This document shows positions 45,001-54,033 of a stretch of DNA of 64,000 bases, in pieces. The translations under genes were made by a program, and so were the position numbers. Source of the stretch: Cylindrodendrum hubeiense (Eukaryota > Ascomycota > Sordariomycetes > Hypocreales > Nectriaceae). The stretch lies in the NCBI GenBank assembly GCA_014621425.1, contig JAANBB010000009.1, positions 124,001 to 188,000 on the forward strand. The letters are read 5' to 3'. Positions within the stretch are counted from its first letter, which is position 1. Every line of letters starts with the position of its first letter. The notes beneath the pieces were generated by a model. It was not told the DNA's origin. It saw nothing but the letters and a program-made list of their open reading frames with translations, and searched no databases.

Positions 45001-45895
45001 GAGAATGGAGCCCCTACTACGTCCATAGTATGTAGTACGTACTGCGACTACAGGCGGCGGAACAGACTACGACCAAAGTCCCAAATGCATGGGTTACATG
45101 TTATTTCAGGGCACCCAGCACTATGCCCAGGCGGGGCCAGCCGCTGCACCGTAAACCCTTTCCAGGGGACGACGGGGGCTGCCGGAGAAAGCTCCATGGC
45201 CAATGGCGGGAGCGCGGTAGGCTGAAGCGTCCGAGGCTTCCAGGGGATTGGGTGGCATTGGGTGGCACTGGGGACCTGCAGCGGCCAAGTTTAGAGCCCT
45301 TCAGGGCCTGAATGTACCACAGGTACCTGGACGGGACGCCGAAGGGGGGCCGACAGGGGCTCGGGTGGTGGCGTCGGGGGTGTGGCCCCAGCTGCAGGAG
45401 CTGCAGCCCTCCTGAGTGGCGGCGCGGCAGTGCAACCTCCACTTATTATTTTGACTCCAGGGCTCCATCTCGGGTTTTCCGTCTAGCTGCACGGCTTCGC
45501 GTCGCCTTTGCAGGGCTTGCTTGTGTATTTGCGCTCTCTCCACAGAGCTTCATCACCACTCCATCAGGCGGCCGAGGGATTGGCCCTTCACTGCTGACGC
45601 GCTCGTGCTTCCTTCGTTCCTTTGTTCCTTTATTTTATGCCTCCCCCCTGCCGCTGACCACTTCTTCTTTTCATCCCATCTCCTCCCCCATCTTTGTCCT
45701 TCCCACTTCTTCGGGATCAGCGTTCTTTGTGTCCTTTCTTTGACTCATTTCTACATCTCTCTCCCTCTCCCCAGACACTCTCTACCTGCTGGGCAGGATC
45801 TTGCAAAGCTCATTGAAGCTCATCGCCACCGAGAGGCTCACGGATAGCATCCACACTTCGACACTTCCACCCACAGACTCGCCAATCACTCCATC
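42043..45895. other. Long gene-poor interval upstream of the bestrophin gene
   Basis: Nearly 3.9 kb with no supported gene. Open frames of up to 181 codons (for example 43709-44254) have no family features and biased composition. A short tandem repeat lies at 42473-42526. The last kilobase is CT-rich (45560-45780), as expected for a fungal leader. Some of this interval may be a very long promoter or carry non-coding transcripts; the sequence does not show which. Confidence 0.4.
42473..42526. repeat. 18-bp tandem repeat, three copies
   Basis: Three copies of ctcgaacgggagctggag with small changes (the first has ggggctggag, the last ends gagcggg). Read on either strand it encodes Ser/Arg- or Ser/Asn-rich low complexity, which produces spurious open frames. 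Confidence 0.8.
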
Positions 45896-47467
45896 ATGGG
45901 CGACGAAGGCGGCTACTCCACCGGGTCCGGCAAGACCATTGTCACCCGCCCGACCATTGACACCACCAAGGCCAACGACCCGGTCCAGCAGCTCAAGCAG
46001 CAAGACGCGGATCCCAACCGCCTTCAGAGCCTCGACATCCCTCCTCTCGAACATGTCCTCTCCCCGCCCTCCCCCAATGTCGAGATCGACAAGGCCATGT
46101 TCCGTCGCCAGACCTCGCTCGACATCGACGACTACTTCACCGGCCCCCGTAACATTGGCAAGCACTCGAAGTGGCCGCTCATTCTGCAGATGCACGGCAG
46201 CATCATCCCCAAGCTGATTATCCCGTTGCTCTTCATCAGTGGCTGGTCCACTGCCATCACCGTCATCTCCCTCCGAGTCCACAGCCTCAGCGTTAACTCG
46301 GTCCTCCTCACCATCCTGGGTTTCGTCGTCGGTCTGTCCCTGTCTTTCCGCTCCTCCACCGCGTATGAGCGCTACGCTGAGGGCCGTCGCTTCTGGGCGC
46401 AGCTTACCCTCGCCTCCCAAGCTCTTGGCCGCACTTTCTGGATCCACGCACGCGACGTGCCCGATGAGGATCCCCGCGAGGCCATCCTCGAGAAGATCAG
46501 CGCCATGAACCTGGTCGTTGCCTATTCCATTGCCCTCAAGCACTCCCTGCGCTTCGAGCCCTTTAGCCATTACCCCGACATCCAGCACCTCATCGGCCAC
46601 CTCAACACTTTTGCCAAGGATGCCATCATGGCCGAGCCCGATCTCCCTATGACCAGGCGCAAGAACTTCTTCAAGTCCACCGGCGAGTACCTTGGCATTT
46701 CCTTCGCTGCCAGCAACCCTCGAAAGGCCCTCAAGAAGACCACCCAGCACCTTGGTAACCTGCCTCTGGAGATCCTCAACCACCTCGCCCTCACTCTGGA
46801 CCACATGGTTGACAATGGCCAACTCCCCGTCCCCATGCAGCAGACTGTTGCTTACAATCACCTCACCATGTTGAACGACGTTATGGTCGGCTGCGAGCGT
46901 GTCCTCAACACCCCTCTGCCCATTGCCTACAACATCGCCATCAGCCAGATCACCTTCGTCTACGTTGTCCTCCTTCCCTTCCAGCTTGTCGGTACCCTCA
47001 AATGGATTGCCATCCCCGCTACCATTGCCGCCGCCTACATCATCTTTGGCCTGCTTTTCATCGGCCAGGAGATTGAGAACCCCTTCGGCCTCGACGTGAA
47101 CGATCTGCCCCTGGAGAGCTACTGCGACCAGATTGCCAATGATATGGATCTCATTGCTGCCTTTGATAAGCGCGAGGCCCATTCCTTCATCTTCAGCAAG
47201 CACAACATGCCCCTGTACCCCGTCAGCTGCGCCCCCGCTAGTGACTGGATGAAGCGCAGCGACGACAAGCTCCGCAGCATCATCAGGGAGAAGCCCAAGA
47301 CCGTCTTCGAGTGGCGACGAGAGGCCATGCTTAAGAAGGAGACCGAGCTGGCTACTCGAAAGCACCACGTTCACAGCCACAAGGACCAAGACACCCTCAC
47401 CACCAAGCCATCCAAGGAAGGCACATTTGTCGAAGCCAAGGTCACCCCCGGTGATCACAATGTTTAA
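45896..47467 (+). CDS. Bestrophin/RFP-TM family anion channel
   Basis: An intronless frame of 523 residues. The bestrophin/UPF0187 signature is clear: after a first hydrophobic stretch (IPKLIIPLLFISGWSTAITV, about residues 105-124), a second one (VLLTILGFVVGLSLSF) leads to RSSTAYERYAEGRRFW. A later membrane pair is ITFVYVVLLPFQLVG and IPATIAAAYIIFGLLFIG, followed by EIENPFGLDVNDLPLESYC. The N-terminal ~90 residues and the charged C-terminal tail are cytosolic. Fungal members are predicted chloride or bicarbonate channels at the plasma membrane or an internal membrane. An antisense open frame of 585 codons covers the whole gene and is a codon-bias shadow. Confidence 0.9.
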   Translation: MGDEGGYSTGSGKTIVTRPTIDTTKANDPVQQLKQQDADPNRLQSLDIPPLEHVLSPPSPNVEIDKAMFRRQTSLDIDDYFTGPRNIGKHSKWPLILQMHGSIIPKLIIPLLFISGWSTAITVISLRVHSLSVNSVLLTILGFVVGLSLSFRSSTAYERYAEGRRFWAQLTLASQALGRTFWIHARDVPDEDPREAILEKISAMNLVVAYSIALKHSLRFEPFSHYPDIQHLIGHLNTFAKDAIMAEPDLPMTRRKNFFKSTGEYLGISFAASNPRKALKKTTQHLGNLPLEILNHLALTLDHMVDNGQLPVPMQQTVAYNHLTMLNDVMVGCERVLNTPLPIAYNIAISQITFVYVVLLPFQLVGTLKWIAIPATIAAAYIIFGLLFIGQEIENPFGLDVNDLPLESYCDQIANDMDLIAAFDKREAHSFIFSKHNMPLYPVSCAPASDWMKRSDDKLRSIIREKPKTVFEWRREAMLKKETELATRKHHVHSHKDQDTLTTKPSKEGTFVEAKVTPGDHNV

Positions 47468-48267
47468 GGCTATGTTCTTTTCAACTGGAATGGGGGGAAG
47501 AAATACTATTAATGCACTTAACCGGAATCTTGAAAGCAATCAGGCGTGTTCTAAAAACAAACGGCGTATCAAAATTGGCACATATCCTCTCGTTCTCTGT
47601 TCGTATCATTTCTAATTCTCGTGCGTGTGAATCTTGGAGGCCAATGAGAGCCAAAGGGTTGGGAGGAAGGAAAGGGGGAATCCGGCATATATCATCAGTT
47701 ACTTGGCCTACGGAGCGTATAATTCCTCTTGGTTTGGACAGGCACAATAAAGCATATGACTTGAAATGGATCAGAGTGCAAATGTGATGTCCTACCGCTG
47801 ATGAATCGGACTTTCAAATGGTTGTGGGGTCGGCCATGACTGGACCGCTACAGCTTTTTAAATCAATCTTCACCTTGTAAATGGAGTAGACTTGCCCTGA
47901 ACGCGTACATTCAGCGAAAACTCAGCAATCTCTGAAATGGGATTCTCGGGAAAAGTTCCATTCTGAATGAAAGAAGAGTCGTCATGTGATGTTGGCGCAT
48001 GCATGTTTCAACGTGTAAACTCTGATCCAATGCTACGCCGCTCTTATGCGTGGCTCGGGCGCTAAGACCGACGCGCTACCGGCTGGAAGACGTTGGTCTC
48101 AAACGGCTTTAAGCGGGTGGTGCTAAACATGTCAAACCTTATGTTGATGTCGTCGTCACCTTCAGACCTGTACCATGGATGAACTGCGCTGGGAATGACG
48201 AAGAGATGCTGTGAGTCATTGCAGGATTACGTCACTGAGGATATGGCGGAGCCTGGTAATGTGGGAC

Positions 48268-48311
48268 TAGATGATCTAGGTGATCTGGGTGATCTGAGTG
48301 ATTTGGGTGAG
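48268..48311. repeat. 9-bp imperfect tandem repeat (gatctgggt)
   Basis: Five successive 9-bp units: gatgatcta, ggtgatctg, ggtgatctg, agtgatttg and ggtgagtat. It lies just left of the MITE-like element. Confidence 0.65.
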
Positions 48312-48357
48312 TATGGGGAGACGTCCAGTGACGGCAATCACCCGAGACCCATTTTAT

Positions 48358-48638
48358 GGAATATTTTCTAGAAGAGTATTGCTATTCGCACACAAATACA
48401 GAGCTTAGCACCTAAGTTCTAACTAAATCATAGACACTTATACCCTTGGCCTAAAAGTAAACGTTTATAATCAGGCCTAATAATAACTAAAATAAAAGGC
48501 AGGATTAGGATAAACGAATATTAGGAATAAGACTTATTGTGCTTCCCCTGGTGAAATATCATATGAGGTGTATTGCTGATAATTCTCGGAATAGCTGTAT
48601 ACGGATGTGTGCGAATCGTAATACTCTTCTAGAATTCC
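48358..48638. mobile_element. MITE-like element with ~40-bp terminal inverted repeats
   Basis: The left end (48358-48410) reads ggaat, a short variable piece, then tctagaagagtatt and attcgcacaca. The right end (48591-48638), on the opposite strand, reads ggaat, tctagaagagtatt, then gattcgcacaca and gtatacag. The arms match at about 35 of 40 positions. The 200-bp interior is AT-rich and carries no open frame, so the element is non-autonomous. Target-site duplication is unclear: the flanks are ttat on the left and ttta on the right. I cannot assign it to a superfamily. Confidence 0.75.
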
Positions 48639-48866
48639 TTTAAATGGCTGCCCAGTTAAGTATGACACAAATATGTTGATGGATCTGTGCCACACATCAC
48701 TCGACCACACTTCCAGTAAGGATCACTCTATCTGAGCTAGGCCTGTATCAAAGCTCCCTCAATAGTGTTCAAGTGTGCGCGAACTACACATGTACGCGCC
48801 TGAGCTTCTTCAGTAGAATCTGCTGCCCGTCAGAGTGATCTCGGATCCAAAAAGGCCGCCCTGGCT

Positions 48867-49231
48867 GCGTCCCATTTCCTATTTTCTCATTCGTCGGAGG
48901 TCTGGACAAAAAGTCTATTAATCCCAATCGTAATAATGATCTTATATGCGTCCCATTTTCCCATTTTCTCATTCGCCGTGTGCAACAGCAACAGGAGTCG
49001 TCCCAGTGGAACTGCCTGGGATTCGCCACTCTTCTGACTCACTGATACGGTTTACAACTCTATTCTGGCTGTGCTTGTCATTTTAACTCGTGTCCCAGCA
49101 AGTGATTGGGCTTCCAGTGCCCACAATGATCGGTACGTCACGCCCAAACTCACTCCCACGCCCTTTGAATACACATGTCGGCCCCCATTTACGTCACTCC
49201 AGAATATACTCGCGTACCATTTTCCTATTTT
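48867..49231. repeat. Dispersed ~27-bp direct repeat, three copies
   Basis: Copies near 48869 (gcgtcccatttcctattt...), 48949 (gcgtcccattttcccatttt...) and 49206 (gcgtaccattttcctatttt...) share the core cccattttcctattttctcattc with few changes. Spacing is 80 bp and then about 257 bp. All three are in the same orientation. Function unknown. Confidence 0.65.
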
Positions 49232-49602
49232 CTGATTCCTTCTGGACCTGAACAGATTGGCTTTCCAGATCACTCGAGCCCAGAAAGAGTGGGACCCTTC
49301 ATCTACTTAAACCCCTCCGATTTCCCGCCATTCCTGTTTTTCTCTCTTTCTCCTTCTTCTCTACACACTTCCGCACTGCCGAACAAACGATCCAAAGAAC
49401 GATTATATCAAGTTCGTTCACAGAGCAGTCTCTAGTCTGCCCTGTGCTTGTGCTAACCTTGTGATATGATTAGGAGCTCCATATCATAATAATTTCACCA
49501 CTTCAAAGAGTTCGATAGCTAGCCCACCCTGCCCGTGCCTCGTGACTGGCGATACTAACAGATCAACGCGCCTAGACCGCCGACGTCCATTTTTTCGCGA
49601 AG

Positions 49603-50126
49603 ATGGGTATCCGTTTCTCTAAGTTCCGAAAGGCGAAGCACGTCGTGGCGCAGGGGGTCGACCCGATCCTTGGATCTGATCCTTACGCCTTCCGGTACGA
49701 GGCTCAGGTCCAGGGGCCTAAGCCCAAATACTACAACCCGTACACCCACAGTTCGCACGCGCGTACGGCATCTGCGACGTGGGAGTCATACACGGGTAAA
49801 GTAGCTGGGTTTCCGAGGCCTCCTGTAGAAGCGACCTCGCCGAGCGAGCAGCGTCCAGCACGGGTAGGGCCCGTGCCGCCGCGAGCATCGGTGCAGAACG
49901 TGGAGTGGCGGAGTACGAGTAAGTCTACGTAGTTGTAGTTGAGTCGTGTGAACATTCCTGACTTACGCACCTAGGAGATGCAAAGCCGAAGTCGAAGAAG
50001 TCCCGCAAGCGTGGCGTCCCTCGGCGTAAGCCAGTGACGACCATTCAGTGGGCTGGAAGTGTTCGGCCACCTTCCAAGCGGTACGGCATATATGACACCC
50101 GCATGCGAACTGCGATCTTTGGCTAG
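49603..50126 (+). CDS. Small basic hypothetical protein, candidate N-myristoylated
   Basis: Two exons, 49603-49918 and 49975-50126, with a gtaagt donor and an acctag acceptor; 155 residues. The N terminus MGIRFSKF fits the N-myristoylation pattern (Gly2, Ser6) followed by basic residues, which often means a dual membrane anchor. The middle is Tyr/Pro-rich (GPKPKYYNPYT). The second exon encodes a strongly basic segment (KPKSKKSRKRGVPRRK) and ends in MRTAIFG. I recognise no family. The flanking region is fast-evolving and repeat-rich, and the DNA directly downstream is packed with splice-acceptor motifs. This model could therefore be only the 5' part of a longer, intron-rich gene. Confidence 0.5.
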
Positions 50127-51920
50127 TGAGGTGTCAGGCGCAGAAGTGTGTCTGTGGAGATACTGTGAATCCAGTCCAGTGACTTAAACTTGGCTAACAA
50201 TCTTTAGGAACCGGGGGCAAAGGTTTGGTAGAGGGCTATGCTGACCTTTGTAGACAAGTCGGGTGTTATATATGCGGGAGGAGGAGAGCCAGAGCTGACG
50301 TTGAGTTGAGGTATGTTTTGGTAAATGCTGGTGGGATCTTGAGTACGCTAACATGAACTTCAGGAGATGGTGGGAGAGTAACGGTGGGTAGTTTGAGGAA
50401 TTGCTGACGTGCTAGGTTACGGTATATGGCGGAGGATTCAGGTGGGGGGTGAAGGATTCAGGTGGGGGTCGGAGGATTTGGGAGCGTTGTTTTTTCGGAT
50501 GGAGGTTGGGCAGCGTTGTTTTCTTGCGATGTTAGCGTTTTTGATCGGATGGAGGTTTGGGCAGCGTTTGTTTTCTTGGGAGAGGAGGACTGGAAGGTTT
50601 GCTAACATGATTATAGGATGAGGGGGAGGATTGGGGATGGATGGTTGGTTTGGTTTGTATCAGCGTTGCTTTTTTGGTGGGGGAGGAGGACTGAGATGAT
50701 GCTAACTGAGATCCAGGACAGGGAGGTGGGGAGGCAAGGAGGATAGTGGGAGGACTGGGGGCCCTCGGTAAGTACTGGAAAAACTTGAGGTGTGCTAACA
50801 TGATCTAGGTTATAGGTACGAGGGCGGATTGGTGGGCTTTAAAGTTTTCGAACTTTTTTTTTTACAGCGTGTTTGGGTATGATCTCGCTAATTATCGGAG
50901 GCAGTAGAAGCGGTGCTAATCTTCGTGGCAGGTTTTGGTAGCGTTGCTTTTTGGAGGAGGACAGCGTTGTGTTTCTTTTTGGGAGTCTGAGGGACGGCGT
51001 GCTGGGATGCTAACAGGACATAGGATCGACCGACTATATATCATAAGGGCGGAGGATTTAGAGGATTTACCTTCGGGAATCAGGTATGACATCGCTGATT
51101 CCAGAGTTGATGTGGCGTCGATTCTAACTGAGATTGCAGTTTTTGTATTTGGTCATCGACTCTCGGGAACAGCTAAGCATTGTCTTTCCGTTTCCAGGCA
51201 GTTCTCGGCAATGCAGTTGCGGTTCTTCACTGACATTCTTAGGTCCAAGGAATGCGATGAGACCTGGCAGCTGATAGCATACTGGTATCATATCTATAGT
51301 GCAGCATTGCTTAGTGGCGCTGCTGTAGAAACATCACAGACGGTGTTGTCGGGGGAGAGTTGTGGGAGAAATATGTATGACAATGTTCCTTTGGTCTAGT
51401 TTCCATCCAGCTCCCAGCCAGTTTCTCCAAGTAGAGAGATAAGTACTTAGGTAATTTACATCGTACATGGGCATCTTGGCCCTACATATCGAAAGCCGCA
51501 TGATTTATCTCTGTAATTCGTGTAACTTGGTAATGTGAGCCGTGGGAGATAGTAGATACGAAACAATGATGCAATTGTGTGATGACTGCTATTGTACAAG
51601 GGTTTATTCCACAACCTCGGAAATTTCCAAGGGAACTCACAGCATCAGGCCCGCCTGACAGGCCGGTGGCCACATCTAGGTCGATGGCTTCCGTAGGCCC
51701 TGAAAGGCCCTGCTATCGAAATAGTCTAAACCACGAGCGATTTCTTTATCCAGCCTATTCCTTGAATGAAGGACGCCTGACAGTGATTGGTGTCACCATG
51801 GGTCCTGGGAATATCCCCCGAGGGAATCCCTTTGCCGACATTGATTCGCGATGAGATTATGCTATCAGCCTGCACCAGGCACTCTAATCCGATACTTTTA
51901 CTGGGGAGATAAAAATGAAG
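50127..51920. other. G/T-rich repeat region crowded with branch-point and 3'-splice-site motifs
   Basis: From about 50190 to 51140 the + strand contains more than a dozen occurrences of gctaac/gctgac/gctaat followed within 7-15 nt by AG. Several are preceded by GT donors such as gtatgt (50311) and gtaagt (50768). Interleaved are about seven diverged copies of a unit starting (g)cagcgttgttttcttgg and containing ggaggagga. An open frame at 50935-51399 lies at the end and has no recognisable domain. It could be the 3' exon of an intron-rich gene or a non-coding transcript. From 51400 to 51920 there is no gene that I can support. Confidence 0.55.
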
Positions 51921-53465
51921 CTATGAATCCTCCTCGCCATCATCGTCTTTGCGGGATTGAGGGTCTTCTGGCAAGTACCTGCAGCCGATGCCAAAGGCAG
52001 CAGCAAGAGGGATTAGAATCACCCACGCCAGATGTCCTCCCAAGATATGACCACGCACTCCAACAGCATAGATAGCCGTTGCAGCACCGGGAACAATGGA
52101 TCTGATGCCGCTAGAGAGCGTAAGAGCGAGGGCATTGAGCGTTCCTAGCACATATGTGTTGGGCGAAACGTCGTTGAGAGCAAGCTGGACGGCAATAAAT
52201 GACATAGACACGCCAGGCCCAATGATAGCAACTACCGGCCCGAGGAACCAGAACCAAATCATCGCGACACGGCCCCCGTCGCGCAGGAGGAGGTTAATCA
52301 CAATGTAGAAGACAAAAAAGAAGGGATACACCGCACCGCACGCCTTCATGACACCTTTGGTACCGTAACGGTGCTGCAACGTGGGGAATGCGAGGAGCAA
52401 CCAGGCTGCTTGACTGGCGCCCTGGAGCGCCATGAAGATGGAAATCTCAGAGGGTGACAAGCCCGCGCCGCCGTAACGGATGGGCGTGAAGAGGGCTACA
52501 GGGATGATGGCAGTGAAGGCAAAGGCCAGGAACATGACATGGCCGTAGATCCACAGAACAACTCCGACGCCAGGTGCTTTGATGAGCTCCCAAGTCGACA
52601 GCGGCGGCTCGGACACAGCGGATTGGGCTTCGGTCTCGTGGCTGTGGCGTTTGTCGAGCGTCTCGGTGAGGAAAAGGGCGATTGCAATGAAACTGGTGGC
52701 ACTTATCGCAGCGGTAGCGAAGCCTGGCAGGGCATAGGGATAATCCTCAAAGAACTTGATCCCTCCAAAGACGCTGGGATACTGTTCCGCAGGATCCGCA
52801 AGCACGCCGCCGATGATGGGCCCGAGGAAGATGCCCACGTTACCCGCAAATGCGAACCAGCTGAATGCAAGCGCTTGCGTCTCTGACGTGCTGTGCTCCG
52901 CAATCATAGTCCGGATGATGAGACTGCTTCCGGAGAAGACACCTGCTAAGCAGCGGAACACGAACATCTGCAACAGAGTCCTCGAGAGGCCAAAGAGCGC
53001 AGGCCCAACCACCGTGCCCGCAAGACTGTAGAGTAGCACCGGCTTGCGGCCAATCCGGTCGGCGAGCTTGCCCCAGCCGACCAAAACAACCATCTGCGTG
53101 GCCGAGAAGAGCGATTCGATGAGTCCAGAGTAGTAGCCGACGTGGGTGTCCGGGAGGTGGCCATTGCGCGCGACCATCTGCGCGATGAAGGGGAAGATGC
53201 AGAAGAAGGCGACGGGCTCTGTCATGCGCGCATAGCAAAGCAGGAAGAGCTGGAGCTTGGGCAACGGCTTGCCCCCGCTCGGGACGGCCGTCGCGCCGGA
53301 TGATGATGGGTTTCCGGAGTCGGACCCGGCGACGCTGCCGGGAGCCGTCGAGCCGACGAGCGTAGATGCTTCCGTGTCCGGGTCCGCGAGCAATGCGCCG
53401 GGGGTGGCGAGGAGAGGCGTCCTCTCCGATGCCTCGTGATCGGGGCTCGAGGGACGAGGTGCCAT
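51921..53465 (-). CDS. MFS transporter, DHA1/ZIFL-like drug or metal exporter
   Basis: An intronless frame of 514 residues, taking the start at 53465 (MAPRPSSPDHEAS). An upstream in-frame ATG at 53615 would add 50 residues of leader-like sequence and is less likely. The cytosolic N terminus (about 80 residues) is Ser/Pro-rich and contains ERTPLLATP, common in this subgroup. About 12 helices follow. MFS motif A is WGKLADRIGRKP between helices 2 and 3, then FRCLAGVFSGSSLIIRTM, and GNVGIFLGPIIGG is the DHA1-type motif C region. A large cytosolic loop lies in the middle (KRHSHETEAQSAVSEPP). Related fungal proteins are annotated as tetracycline-resistance-like or zinc-induced facilitator-like exporters; the substrate is unknown. 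Confidence 0.85.
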   Translation of the reverse strand: MAPRPSSPDHEASERTPLLATPGALLADPDTEASTLVGSTAPGSVAGSDSGNPSSSGATAVPSGGKPLPKLQLFLLCYARMTEPVAFFCIFPFIAQMVARNGHLPDTHVGYYSGLIESLFSATQMVVLVGWGKLADRIGRKPVLLYSLAGTVVGPALFGLSRTLLQMFVFRCLAGVFSGSSLIIRTMIAEHSTSETQALAFSWFAFAGNVGIFLGPIIGGVLADPAEQYPSVFGGIKFFEDYPYALPGFATAAISATSFIAIALFLTETLDKRHSHETEAQSAVSEPPLSTWELIKAPGVGVVLWIYGHVMFLAFAFTAIIPVALFTPIRYGGAGLSPSEISIFMALQGASQAAWLLLAFPTLQHRYGTKGVMKACGAVYPFFFVFYIVINLLLRDGGRVAMIWFWFLGPVVAIIGPGVSMSFIAVQLALNDVSPNTYVLGTLNALALTLSSGIRSIVPGAATAIYAVGVRGHILGGHLAWVILIPLAAAFGIGCRYLPEDPQSRKDDDGEEDS

Positions 53466-54033
53466 GGTGACGATCCTTGGCGTGGTGTTCTGTGGAATGG
53501 TGGTGGCTTCTATTACTAGCCGCAGAGAAGAGACGGTGGGATTGAGCACATTGGGCTCGTATAATCCAAGGCTAGATTGGACGCGATGGTAGGATGTCAG
53601 ATGGAAGTTTCGCAATGCTGTAAGGTTGCAGTCGACGCATGCGTGTAGTTGTGTGGGGGTGTCAGATTGATATGCACTGTGAAATGTGGAGCGCTACCGA
53701 TGTTACCGACAGCGAAGTGCGAGGCGCGAAGCGATGGTCTAGGGTAAACTACAGCGACCTTCCTCTCTTGGCTGCTCTTTCGATTTTGGGGGACTTTGTA
53801 GAGAGGTAGCCAGCGTTAGGAGACAAGACTGTCCATTTTTCTCTATGCGGGATGTTTACCGAATGAAGAGGGTATTTTGTGTCGAGCTCGGTATGGTGAT
53901 CTTTTTGGCATCGACGATGTAGCGTAAGCCTAAAACATTGTCGACTTGCAACGCGAGAAAACAACAATTCCTCTATTGTGATACCTAAATAAGTGGACGT
54001 AAACCATTCTTGCCAAATAACAGGCGAAAACCA
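53466..54033. promoter_or_regulatory. Upstream region of the MFS exporter gene
   Basis: Promoter and leader of the exporter (read on the minus strand) plus the 3' flank of the GH1 gene. No other feature was seen. Confidence 0.4.

Larger units (their letters stand above)
47468..49602. other. Repeat-bearing spacer
   Basis: No supported gene. It holds a MITE-like element (48358-48638), a minisatellite-like run (48268-48311) and three dispersed copies of a short repeat (48869, 48949, about 49215). The part at 48360-48600 is strongly AT-rich compared with the flanks. The last ~300 bp form the presumed promoter of the small basic protein gene, with a CT-rich stretch at 49320-49380. Confidence 0.5.

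Noticed and set aside
45782..47539. 585-codon antisense open frame over the bestrophin gene
   Set aside because: It is exactly antisense to a well-supported gene and has the Leu/Val/Gly/Asp-rich composition typical of codon-bias shadows.
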